Assembly: GCA_030674185.1 (NCBI GenBank)
Contig: CM060307.1
Location: forward strand, 68,956,905 to 69,020,904
DNA: 64,000 bases
Reading direction: 5' to 3'
From: Monoplex corrugatus
Taxonomy: Eukaryota; Mollusca; Gastropoda; Littorinimorpha; Ranellidae
Shown here one piece after another: positions 1-10,612 of the stretch (within the stretch, counting starts at the first letter, position 1; every line of letters starts with the position of its first letter). The notes under the pieces were generated by a model. That model did no database searches. It saw only the letters and a list, made by a program, of their open reading frames with translations, and was not told where the DNA came from. The position numbers were made by a program, and so were the translations under genes.

Positions 1-96
1 CTGAGGACAGAGAGGGTGGGAGATGTACTTGCAGCGGCAAGGGACAGATGCGTATGGAGATCCATGATCGCCAAAGCCATTCGGCAGGTCACATGA
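1..96 (+). pseudogene. RTE-like LINE reverse transcriptase, C-terminal tail cut by window edge
   Basis: The first base is in frame with 31 codons ending in TGA at 94-96. The peptide has the pattern LRTERVGDVL..RDR..WRSMIAKAIRQVT, which closely parallels the C-termini encoded on the minus strand at 53903-54257 and 31823-32000. The stop runs directly into a TGATGATGA microsatellite (94-120), the kind of short-repeat 3' tail usual for RTE-type LINEs. The rest of the element lies outside the window. I infer a retrotransposon 3' end; the clade comes from recall of the family, not from a search. Confidence 0.75.
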
Positions 97-120
97 TGAT
101 GATGATGTTGATGATGACTG

Positions 121-724
121 TAAGGTTAAGACCACTCGGACCAAACAAATGCCTACACTCAGCACTTTTTGAGGAGGGTGTGAGAGCAGCTGTTTCTCAA
201 GAACTACAGACAATATTTCCGTTGTGTTCCACTGTTGCGACAGTCTGTCGTTGTCCTTGCTGCGTGTCAGGTTTAATTACATTTAGAGTTATTTGAAGAT
301 CACAGTGACCAATATTCGAGGTAACATGTATGCTGATGATAATACAGAACACAGGAACCAATCTTTAAAACAAAACTCAAGAAATCAACTTTCTACATAA
401 CAAAACTTGCTTTCTGTAATTTCATATATTTTCCTTCTTCAATATGACCACTGATATACTAAGGTTTCACCCCAGCGGCTAAGACGCAACAAAAACATTT
501 ACAACGTTATACCAGATTTTCATTCTCAATATGTGCCTGTTTATATTGAATGGTTTGGCATATGCAGTGAAGAAAATACGTCCAAATATTCTTTGTTTTT
601 GTTTTTAATTTTGAAAGTATGTGCACCCTTATAGAAAGGCGATAGAGACAACAAAGATATTTGCTGTAGGTAAAAGTTGCAGAAACATAAAACATACACA
701 TTTGCGCATGTGCGCAAACACACG
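121..724. other. Intergenic sequence, nothing recognised
   Basis: AT-rich unique-looking sequence without a credible open frame, repeat or RNA signature. Short frames here are low-complexity. Confidence 0.5.
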
Positions 725-1281
<557 letters not shown>

Positions 1282-1650
1282 TCTCTCGTCACTCTGACAA
1301 ATGATAGGTATACTAGGCCTTTGTCGCTTGGTATCGATCTTCTTATAAGATACAAGACCTATTGTGGTGGCACATTTTCTTCTACAGGTTCTGCATAGAA
1401 AGGGGCCGGTCCTGCGGCCTTGGGTCTGCCAATTTTTCTTCTGTTAAATAGCAGCTGTTCTTCGCTGTTCAAATATGATTAAGCCTTGTTGTTGTTAGCT
1501 AATTCTGTTGTAGGCAGTGTCTTCCCAGTGAGTGTTGCTGATGCCACAGCTGATGAGGTTGCCCCTCAGAATATCCTTGATTTATTTTGGTGATCATCCC
1601 TGGTCACAATATCCATGCGTTAGTCTGTCGTACATAAGCATTTTTGATAC
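1282..1650. other. Intergenic sequence, nothing recognised
   Basis: Unique-looking sequence between two microsatellites. No supported gene or element. Confidence 0.45.
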
Positions 1651-1866
1651 ATACACACACACGTTTAACACACATACTCACGCACAAACACACACACATA
1701 CACACACACACACATGTACACACACACATACACACACACATACACACACACACGTACACACTCACACACGCATGAACGCACGCACACGTACACACACACT
1801 CAAACACACACACACGTACGAACACACACACACACACATACACACACGTGCGCGCGCGCGCGTGCG
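1651..1866. repeat. (CA)n-rich microsatellite with CG-rich end
   Basis: Interrupted CA repeats with ACGC and TACA variants end in an alternating GCGCGCGCGCG run (about 1849-1866), a purine-pyrimidine tract prone to Z-DNA. Confidence 0.95.
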
Positions 1867-2069
1867 CTTTTACATAAACACGCACCTTGCACAAACAGGA
1901 AAACATGCACCAACAAAAAGCAATAAAGATAAGATAATGTTTGCTGAAAAGTTCTTGTTGTGCCTGTTAGCTTTTAGCAAAATGAGTAAGGTTATACGTC
2001 GAAGATTTTGGAAACATATATGTTCTTCCGGAACGCTGCTAGGAAAAGGCCAAGACAGCCTGCATTGAT

Positions 2070-2117
2070 GAGTGTGCGCGTGTGTGTGTGTGTGTGTATG
2101 TGTGTGTGTGTGTGTGT

Positions 2118-2173
<56 letters not shown>

Positions 2174-2352
2174 ATGTGTGAGTTGTGTGAGTGTGTGTGT
2201 GTGTGTGTTAGTGCGTGTGTATGTGTGTGTGTGTGCGTGCGCGCGCGTGCACGAGCGTCTGTCTGTGTGTGCGCGTGCGCATTCACTGGGTATCTATTTT
2301 CATGTCTTTTCACATAAGTGCTTGTGTGCATGTTCGTGCTTATGTGTGTGTA

Positions 2353-2387
<35 letters not shown>

Positions 2388-2390
2388 GTA
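2070..2390. repeat. (TG)n microsatellite with CG and TA variants
   Basis: Long TG run (2076-2170), variant TG/CG blocks to about 2280, then (TG)n-(TA)n at 2340-2388. The truncated retrotransposon at 2412 starts just after it. Confidence 0.95.
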
Positions 2391-2411
2391 AATAGATAAT
2401 AGAAAAAAATA

Positions 2412-3773
2412 GATAACTGCGGACTGCCAGGCAAATACAAAGTCTGGTGTCTACAGTTCATGCTGACACCAAAGCTGCTGTGGCCACTGCTAATCTATGA
2501 CATTTGCACCAGCACAGTGGAAGCAATGGAAGCCAAAATCAACAAATACACAAGAAAATGGCTCGGTGTCCCACCTGGTCTCACTGATGTTGCATTCTAC
2601 TGTCGTCAAGCAATGCTGAAGCTACCTCTCAAATCCATAGTGGAGGAGTACAAAGTTGGAAAAGCAAGACTGTTGAGCATGCTGGAGGAATCGAAAGACA
2701 ATATCGTGAGATCAGTTCAGCCAAAGCTGAGAACTGGCAAAAAATGGAAAGTCCAAGAGGCTGGAAACAATGCCAAGAGAAACCTCAGCATCAAAGAAAT
2801 AAATGGACACACGCAAACCAACAGACAGGGACTGGGAGCAACAAAAATGCAGTGGTGGTCCAAAGCCAAAGGGAAGGAAAAAAGAGACATGATCATACAG
2901 GAGTTGAAGAAAGAAGAAGATGTCAAAAGAGTGCAGAAGGCAGTCCAGCAAGATCAACAGGGGCAATGGACAACATGGGACAGTGCACTCCAAAGAAGTC
3001 TCAGCTGGAACGATATGTGGCACATGGCTCCTCTAAGGATAAGCTTCCTCCTCAGATCTGTATATGACCTGCTCCCCTCGAATGCAAACTTAGTGAAATG
3101 GGGGAAATCAGATGACCCAGCATGTCCGCTCTGTCAGAAGAAACAAACAGTGGAACATGTCCTAAGCTCTTGCAAAGTAGCGCTAGCCCAAGGAAGGTAT
3201 ACATGGAGGCACAACCAAGTTCTGAAAGTGATCACAGACGTGGTTAGCGAAAAAACCATGACCCCAAACGCACCAATTGCTATGACAACGTTCTACAAAG
3301 CGGGAGGGAAACAGGTCTGGCCCGAAATTGCTATGACAACCAGCACATTGCCAAAGGGTCTTCTGGATGGAGCAGTCGACTGGGAGTGTACAGCAGACCT
3401 CCCAGAGTGGAGAAATTACCCAGATGTCATCAGCAAGACAGGCATGAGACCAGACATCGCTCTCCACTCTGACTCCTCGAAACAAGTGATTCTGATAGAA
3501 CCCGCTGTGCCATACGAAAGCAGAATGGAAGAAGCACATATCTACAAGACCGAAAAATACGCCGGTCTTGCCAGCACCCTGAAGAAAGCAGGTCTGCGGG
3601 TCAAAATCTTCGCCATATAGGTCGGGGCAAGAGGGTTTGTGGGCACCTCCGCTTATGATCTCATGAAACAACTCGCCATTTCTGGGAAGAAGAAGACTAG
3701 AGCCATTAAAGCGATGGCAGAGGCAGCAGAAAGGAGCTCAAGCTCGATCTGGGCAAGGAGGAACCAAAAATGA
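2412..3773 (+). pseudogene. Retrotransposon protein C-terminus: CCHC knuckle plus PD-X14-E endonuclease, one nonsense codon
   Basis: The frame is open from at least 2412, with no native start; the first ATG (2460) is internal. Counting from that ATG, a CX2CX7HX4C knuckle lies at residues 222-238. An RPD..E pattern (PD-X14-E) follows at residues 330-347, with the stretch LIEPAVPYE resembling the restriction-like endonuclease core of R2-group LINEs. TAG at 3618-3620 interrupts the frame, but the same frame continues for 50 codons (VGARGF..WARRNQK) to TGA at 3771-3773, so TAG most likely replaced GAG. The RT domain is missing. In intact elements this domain nicks the target DNA for reverse transcription. 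The family placement is by motif, without a search. Confidence 0.75.
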
Positions 3774-3808
3774 ACTTCATAAGGATTAAATTCCCTACAG
3801 ATGATGTG

Positions 3809-3913
3809 TGCCCCGTTAGCACATTGGTAAAACCGCGTACCGCAGTTCTGAAGCGCAGAATCGCCCAGATTCGCTCCCAGGCGTAGGGAAAAAAAAAAAA
3901 AAAAAAAAAAAAA
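3809..3913 (+). other. tRNA-like segment with poly-A in the retrotransposon 3' UTR
   Basis: The stretch GCCCCGTTAGCACATTGGTA resembles a tRNA 5' strand and D-arm (A box). GATTCGCTCC about 45 bp further resembles a B box. The T-stem does not pair well, so it is not a functional tRNA. About 25 A's follow (3889-3913). It could be a tRNA-derived SINE inserted in the LINE tail, or a tRNA-like 3' UTR of the LINE itself. Confidence 0.4.
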
Positions 3914-4068
3914 TAGACAACAGCAGAAGGGCATCCAGGAGTCATGACCTGGATGTGGCCCGGCCCCCCGAGAGTGTAAGGAGTTTAGGGCCGAAACACT
4001 TGTCTAAAGGGGGTTACTTCTCTGAAGACCTTCTGTTGTCTAGCTCTCCCTAGAGTTTCTTTCTACCT

Positions 4069-4140
4069 ATATGTATATATATATATATATATATATAATA
4101 TATTATATATATATGTATATATTTATATATATGTGTGTGT

Positions 4141-4205
<65 letters not shown>
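4069..4205. repeat. (AT)n-(GT)n microsatellite
   Basis: AT run (4072-4130) followed by a long GT run (4133-4204). Confidence 0.97.
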
Positions 4206-4207
<2 letters not shown>

Positions 4208-5702
4208 TGCGATTTTTAAGAGTTTATGTATGTCTGTTCTGGTATTCTATTCGCAATGTGTATTACCTAGATAATGTTTTGATTTCAAAGCCTCTCAGGA
4301 TTCAAACTAATAGATCTAATAGAACATTTCCTAGCAAAAATACATCCGTACAGATCTATGCATCGAGCAATTGGCGAGGATGGAAAAACAAGTGCTTTGG
4401 GTGTTTAATATTATCACTTTTTTTAACAGGTAAAAGGGTATGAAGAAGATTTTTCCAATCACGGCTGCAGTGACGAACAGCACGCTGTGAAAGCACTTCA
4501 CTCTCTCTGAGTATTTCAAATTAAAGTTGTGTCATGTTAAACTAGAAACAAGCAATTAACATTTATCTACTGAATAAGAATGCGGCCGGACATTCACAAG
4601 ACAAGAATGTGCCATAAGTTCATGGTACCGTGTTTCTGGCACCTTATCTCATAGTTTCTAAGTACGTGTATGTGCGTGCTTGGTTTGCTTTAAGTCAGTT
4701 CATCTTTGTATTACATGAGTATTCTGTTCACTATCTCGTAAAAGAAGATGGTCTTGCCATGAGTATTTGAATCTTCTCTATCTATCAAGCCTCACAATTA
4801 TGGCATACCTTCTCATGATTTTCCAGAACGTAAGGCGATGAGAATATTCACCCACTCAAGAAGGATAAAGAGAAAGAAAGTACGTGAGCTCATGCACATA
4901 AGTATACAAGGGAAAATATGCATGTGCATATACGCACATAAACACAAATATACAAACATGTGCGTAAATTCACGCACTTACACATAGACAGATACACATA
5001 CAGACACGCACATGTTTGCATGTACATATTAATGTGTGTGCACACACACGCACATGCACACAAATTCTGAACGGTTCTCTTGACAAAAACACAAACATAT
5101 CAAAGATGACACCCTCTGCATCGATATTTTTATGAGTAGAAAATTTATGAAACATGTTAGTACCGTATTCTTTTTATCCTCCTTGAGTAGGTTAATGTTT
5201 TACCTTCTGGCAAATCACGACAATGGATAGCAGGGATTGTGAGGCTTGAAAATTTCATGGATGTGGCCGAAGCAACTGAAGCGTTCTTTTCGTTCATGTC
5301 TTTTGTTTCTTCGGAATCTATCATTTGAAATACATGGCTTACTGGTTTCTCTGCTTAGACCTTTCATGGTTTGCCCACTATCTTTGGATATAGGCTGCTT
5401 TGAGGTGTAGATTCTCAGGATTTCCCAATGCTTATATATTTTGTCTTCTGTATTGTGTCTTAAATGCATCAAAGACAGATTGTTTGAATCTCAATTGCCC
5501 CAATGTGGTTCACCTTTTCAATTGTAAGGATCAGTCTCACCGCTTCAATTTCCTTTTGTGGCAATGTTGAGAGGCAAGCAGCATGCAAGGCACTACAGCT
5601 TGGTATCAGGGAGTGAGATGGCGTGGTTCAATAACTTCACTGTCATAAGGCTCAGGATGTCCTTATCTTCTTCTCCCTGAACTCGTAAAGAGTCATTGGG
5701 CT
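4206..5702. other. Intergenic sequence, CA-rich patch at 4915-5060
   Basis: Apart from degenerate CA/CATA repeats at 4915-5060, no gene, RNA or known element is visible. Confidence 0.4.
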
Positions 5703-5785
5703 GCAGCCGTTTCAATTTCAGTTTCTCAAGATGATGTCTCCTCGCTCGGAATGAATTCTATACGCACCAACGTCACAGGTGCCAT
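5703..5785 (-). repeat. Dispersed repeat 'S' (CTGAAA-ending), copy 1
   Basis: Read on the minus strand, this runs from a CACCTGTGACGTTGGTGCG-like sequence to TCTTGAGAAACTGAAATTGAAACGG. It matches 32915-32994 on the plus strand with scattered differences. Here it lies directly beyond the decayed LINE at 5800-6500, so it may be that LINE's 3' UTR or a SINE sharing the tail. Confidence 0.6.
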
Positions 5786-5799
5786 GTGATGGAGAAGAT

Positions 5800-6500
5800 C
5801 TAGAATAATCACGGCACAAGCCTTAAGCCTGCATATAAACCGACGAGCTGGCATTGACGAACTATACACCACATTCTTCCAGCTCTGTTGGCTATGTGCC
5901 AAAGCCTGGGTCCTTGCAAATGGTTTCTTTGCCCATTCAAAAGTAATGTCAGTCCATCGTTGTTTTCTGTCTTCCCCTCAGTCTCCTTCCGTCAGTTCTT
6001 TCCTGGGGCACTGATTTAGCATGGCCAGTAGATATTTCTACGTGGCCATACCAACGTAGGCAATCAGCAGATCTTCACACGATCCAACTGCTGCTTGATG
6101 GTTTGGCACACTTGTTCACAGGTGAACTAATTGATGTATCTAATGTGTAATATCTTGCAAGAACACCTCAATTCCATGGTTGGATTCTTCTTACAAATCC
6201 GTTATGAGGGTCCATGTGTCTCATGCATAGGCCTACAGGAAGACGGAATATACCAGTGCACACATAAGCCTAATCATGTGTTTCATGGACATGTTCTTGT
6301 CCTTCCATACAAGTTTCAACCTGAACAGGGTTGATGCTATCTTTGCTGCCCTTGAGTGAATTTCTGGTATGGATCCCTCAATTACTGAAAAGTCGATTTT
6401 TGTACCTGTGTGTAGCATTTCGTCGATTTTGTATGGTTTGGTCTCCTTTTGATTGGGAAGGTTACGTTTTTGGTCTTTTTTTCCCTTGACGACATAGGAA
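5800..6500 (-). pseudogene. Decayed LINE (endonuclease-RT type), C-terminal part
   Basis: Minus-strand conceptual fragments recall the region after the RT core of invertebrate endonuclease-reverse transcriptase LINEs. A GSIPEIHSRAAKIASTLFRL-like segment with an IRLMCALVYSVFL end occurs near 6240-6380. An LRWYGH-like motif followed by GRRLRGRQK lies near 5960-6060, and an FEWAKKPFARTQALAHSQQSW-like end near 5880-5950. Several frameshifts and stops separate them, so no protein is made. Order and orientation are consistent with one degenerate copy. The clade (RTE, Jockey or other) is uncertain, and boundaries are approximate. Confidence 0.6.
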
Positions 6501-6550
6501 ACCAAAGTTAGTCAGTCATTTCATAATCATCATTTTTTGTTTTCACGAGA

Positions 6551-6695
6551 ATATAAATGGAGTGAGAAAGAGAGAGAAAGACAGACAGGCAGACAGACAG
6601 AGACACAGACAGAGACAGAGATACAGAGAGAAAGAGAGGGAGACAAAGACCGACAGACAGACAGACTGATTGACTGACTGACAGAGACATACAAA
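6551..6695. repeat. GACA/GAGA microsatellite
   Basis: Imperfect GAGA, GACA and GACT repeats. Confidence 0.95.
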
Positions 6696-6889
6696 TAATA
6701 ATCTATACTGTTTCTATGTAAACTTTTCGGGCGTTTCTGATCTTTGCTTCGTCTCTGCTGAAGTTCTACCAGTTTCTTGTTCATGTTTTGACCTGCAGAG
6801 TGCGTGTTTGAAAAATGTAAATATCATTCGATCAGTTCAAGACTTTCCTATATACATGTGAAACACTTTCCTGTACATATGTGGGGAAA

Positions 6890-7000
6890 AAAAAAAAACA
6901 CACACACACACACACACATAAACACACGCACGCACACATACACACACACACACACACAAAACACACACATACAAACACATTGACATGCACACACAGATAC
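6890..7000. repeat. Poly-A and (CA)n microsatellite
   Basis: Twelve or so A's followed by CA repeats with CG and AA interruptions. Confidence 0.95.
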
Positions 7001-7164
7001 ATACATATATACGAGGACGGGATGTTACTGTTTTACCATTAAAGCAGTATAAATATTGATACAAGCATAGTAAGCACAATAGATAATTAGATGGCATCAG
7101 AAATAAGTAATGCTACCATTAGTCTACAAATAGTGTATAAGGGAGAAAATAAATAAATCAGAAG

Positions 7165-7194
7165 TACCAGTAGCAGTAGTGGTAGAGATAAAAA

Positions 7195-7235
<41 letters not shown>

Positions 7236-7240
7236 ATATA
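7165..7240. repeat. (TAG)n microsatellite
   Basis: Degenerate then perfect TAG repeats. Confidence 0.95.
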
Positions 7241-7288
7241 GGATAAACGGGGGTCAAAGATAATGTTTTTAAATTGTCATACATTTAA

Positions 7289-7473
7289 CCCTTTGACTCT
7301 CGCACTCTGTCCTTCAGCTTCCTGCATTGACAACCACGCTAGCAAAGCAAAAACTGAACCCTTTGACTCCCTCACCCTATCCACCACCTTCCTGCAGGAA
7401 GCTGGTGGATAGGGTGAGGGAATTAAAGGCTTAAGATTTTGCAATTGGTGGATATGGTGCGGGAGTCAAAAGG
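7289..7473. mobile_element. TTAA-flanked MITE with central palindrome (piggyBac-type?), copy 1
   Basis: This 185-bp element lies between TTAA at 7285-7288 and TTAA at 7474-7477. It begins CCCTTTGACTC and ends GAGTCAAAAGG, matching inverted termini. Its centre is a long near-perfect hairpin (about 7371-7432), the arms being a CCCTCACCCTATCCACCA-like stretch and its complement around TGCA. TTAA target duplication with CCC..GGG ends is the hallmark of piggyBac-related elements. It has no coding capacity. A related copy lies at 57379-57545. Confidence 0.75.
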
Positions 7474-7805
7474 TTAAGAAGAGATTGTTCGTATGGCTGG
7501 ACTCTTTTGCTTCTCTTGTTGAAAATGCCGTCCAGCACCCAGATTAAGCAGTATTAGCCTCGTGATCATAACCCCCGCTCCCCCCCACACCTCCCTCTCC
7601 CTCGTCACGAAAGCGTTTCCATCAAGCTTCCTCTTATGGAACACTGGAACATTATTGATTAATTAATTAATTATTTTTTTAATTACAATATTTATATAGC
7701 GGAAAATCTTGATAAAATCAAATCTAAGCGCTGAAACACACACACACGCACGCACGCACACACACGCACGCACGCACGCACACACACGCACCCACGCACA
7801 CACAC

Positions 7806-7874
<69 letters not shown>

Positions 7875-8004
7875 CTATAAATGGGGAGAAAGAATAAAAA
7901 CAATGGAAAATAATAGAGAGCATATTATTTTCAATTATATATTGCAATGTGATTCCCCTCCGAGTGGAGACAGGCTGCAGAGGGGATTGAGTGAGGTCAG
8001 GATT

Positions 8005-9142
8005 TTATGCAGAGGAGAAAGGTGAGTTTTGAGAGCGGACTTGAAGGAGACAAAAGTAGGTTGCTGACGGACTGAGAGAGGAAGTTTGTTCCACGAGAGC
8101 GGACCAGAAACAGAGAAGGCTCGTGGACCATAGGTATTGAGCTTAGTGCGTGGAAAGCGAAAAGTCAGAGGATCGGAGGCAGAGTGGAGGGTACGTGAGG
8201 GAACATAGATCTCAAGTAGGCTTGACAGGTAATCGGGGGCTGCGTTATTGAGGCTTTTGTAGCACATGGTGTCTAGTTTGTACTGTATGCGCTTTGATAC
8301 AGGGAGCCAGTGAAGTTGTGCCAGGAGAGGAGATATGTGGTCAGCTTTTTTCTTTTTGAGTACAAGGCGTGCAGCATTGTTTTGAATGCGCTGTAGGATG
8401 TGAGTGGTGGAGGCAGGAAGACCGGACAGGAGTGAATTGCAATAGTCAATGCGAGACATTATGAAGGAGAGAACGAGTTTTGCAGTTGTTTCGACAGAGA
8501 GATACTTCCTGATCAGGCTTATATTATGAAGGTGATAGTAGCAAGATCTGGCAGTTTGAGAAACAAAGTTGTTCATGGAGAGGTAGAGTCAATGCAGACA
8601 CCAAGGTTTTTAGCTGAATCAGAAATTGGGACTGATGTGTTACATAATGGGAGAGAAAGAGGAGGCAGCTGAGAAAGTTTCTGACGGGTGCCAATGAGGA
8701 TAGCTTCTGTCTTGTCATCATTTAGCTGAAGTTTGTTGTATGTCATCCAATTTTTGATGTCCGAGTAACACTCAGTGGTGCGAGTCAGGAGGCGCTGTAT
8801 ATTGTCAGGTGAGTCACTGTCTTGAAGTTGGGTGTCATCAGCATAGAAGTGGTGTTTTATAGAGTGGGAGTTGATGATGGTGGACAGGGGGAGGTGTAAA
8901 GAGTGAAAAGAACAGGGCCAAGGACAGATCCTTGTGAAACACCACAGGTCAGGTATGCAGGTTGAGAGTAAGTGCCATTGATGAGAACAGTTTGTTTTCT
9001 GTTTGATAGATAAGAAGTGAACCAGGAGAGAGCAATGTCAGAGATGCCAAAAGTATGATGAAGTCTAGAAAGGAGAATACCATGATGAATGGTATCAAAG
9101 GCTGCAGACAGATCAAGGAGTGTGAGGAGAGAGACTTTGCCA
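8005..9142 (-). pseudogene. L2-A reverse transcriptase, C-terminal half (split by nested copy)
   Basis: From high to low coordinates the peptide covers [18 protein letters not shown], the PQGSVLGP block, the YADD block and the thumb/C-terminal region down to the stop complementary to TTA at 8005-8007. It is broken by a 1-bp deletion in a C tract near 8886, shared with the copy at 21.4-24.2 kb, by a 1-bp deletion near 8582 just after the SMNNFV segment, and by another near 8016 in the last codons (HLFSSA becomes HLSPLH). In an intact element this part carries the RT palm acidic residues. It cannot be translated as one protein. Confidence 0.85.
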
Positions 9143-10003
9143 CTCTATAAAACACCACTTCTATGCTGATGACACCCAACTTCAAGATAGTGACTCACCT
9201 GATAATATACAGCGCCTGTTGACTCGCACCACTGAGTGTTACTCGGACATTAAGAACTGGATGACACACAATAGACTTCAGCTTAATGACGACAAGACAG
9301 AAGCTATCCTCATTGGCACCCGTCAGAAACTTTCCCAGCTGCCTCCTCTTTCTCTCCCATTATGTAACACATCAGTCCCAATTTCTGATTCAGCTAAAAA
9401 CCTTGGTGTCTGCATTGACTCTACCCTGTCCATGAACAACTTTGTTTCTCAAACTGCCAGATCTTGCTACTATCATCTCCATCGTATAAGCCTGATCAGG
9501 AAGTATCTCTCTGTCGAAACAACTGCAAAACTCTTCTCTCCTTCATAATGTCTCGCATTGACTATTGCAATTCACTCCTGTCCGGTCTTCCTGCCTCCAC
9601 CATTCACATCCTACAGCGCATTCAAAACAATGCTGTACGCCTTGTACTCAAAAAGAAAAAAGCTGACCACATATCTCCTCTCCTGGCACAACTTCACTGG
9701 CTCCCTGTATCAAAGCGCATACAGTACAAACTAGACACCATGTGCTACAAAAGCCTCAATAACGCAGCCCCCGATTACCTGTCAAGCCTACTTGAGATCT
9801 ATGTTCCCTCACGTACCCTCCGCTCTGCCTCCGATCCTCTGACTTTTCGCTTTCCACGCACTAAGCTCAATACCTATGGTCCACGAGCCTTCTCTGTTTC
9901 TGGTCCACTCTCCTGGAACAAACTTCCTCTCTCAGTCCGTCAGCAACCTACTTTTGCCTCCTTCAAGTCCGCTCTCAAAACTCACCTTTTCTCCTCTGCA
10001 TAA
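9143..10003 (+). pseudogene. L2-A reverse transcriptase fragment from YADD to C-terminus
   Basis: It encodes HHFYADDTQLQ, the RLQLNDDKTEAI segment, the [13 protein letters not shown] segment, the [13 protein letters not shown] segment and the end [11 protein letters not shown], stop at 10001-10003. A 1-bp deletion near 9532 (AAACTCTTCTC instead of AAACTCGTTCTC) shifts the frame after VETTAKL. The N-terminal endonuclease and most of the RT are missing because of 5' truncation. Similarity to 40.4-41.26 kb is so high that few substitutions can be found by eye, which points to recent insertion. Confidence 0.9.
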
Positions 10004-10164
10004 AATCCTAACCTCACTCAACCCCCCTCTGCAGCCTGTCTCCGCTCGGAGGGGAATCACTTTGTTTTAATATATAGTTGTATATGATGTGCTCTCTGTG
10101 GTTTTCCATTGGTTTTATTCTTGCTTTTATTGCTTTTATTCTTTTCTCCCCATTTGTGGCCATG

Positions 10165-10253
<89 letters not shown>

Positions 10254-10612
10254 GTGTGCGTGCGTGCGTGTGTGCGTGTGTGTCTTTTCGGCGCTTGGAT
10301 TTGATTTTGTCGAGATTTGCGCTATATAAATATTGTAATTATTATGTATGCATGTGCGTACGTATGTATGTATGTATGTATGTATGTATGTATGTATGTA
10401 TGTATGTATGTATACGCTTAGATTTATGTATGTATGTATGTATGTATACGCTCAGCTTAGATTTATGTATGTAAGTATGTAAGCATGTATGTATGCATGT
10501 ATACGCTCATATGTATGTAGGTATGTATGCATGTATACGCTCAGCGCTTAGATTTGATTTTATCAAGATTTTGCGCTATATAAATAAAATATATTGTTAT
10601 TATTGTTATTAT
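9143..10612 (+). mobile_element. Nested 5'-truncated L2-A copy, opposite strand, duplicated 3' terminus
   Basis: The copy starts inside the RT domain at [10 protein letters not shown]. Its 5' junction shows a 3-base overlap (CCA) with the host element, and no clear target duplication is visible. The 3' UTR contains (TG)n (10166-10282), a first terminus GCGCTTGGATTTGATTTTGT at about 10291-10345, a TATG array with interspersed TACGCTCAGC motifs (10344-10535), then a second terminus (10541-10595) and a TTATTATTG tail. The body is almost identical to the copy at 39032-41775. Confidence 0.9.

Larger units (their letters stand above)
2412..4068 (+). mobile_element. 5'-truncated non-LTR retrotransposon with restriction-like endonuclease
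   Basis: Homology begins abruptly next to a microsatellite, inside what should be the post-RT part of the protein, and continues through the coding end (3773), a 3' UTR with a tRNA-like segment (3809-3888), a poly-A tract (3889-3913) and a terminal segment ending near (AT)n at 4068. This fits incomplete target-primed reverse transcription of an R2/NeSL/CRE-group element. Both boundaries are inferred from where the sequence changes character. No target-site duplication was recognised. Confidence 0.75.

Noticed and set aside
1532..2399. Frames of THTHT and CVCVC composition
   Set aside because: CA/TG microsatellite translations. The same applies at 4071-4443, 10078-10474, 13203-13564, 15378-16018, 21149-21607, 31003-31363 and 58265-62386.
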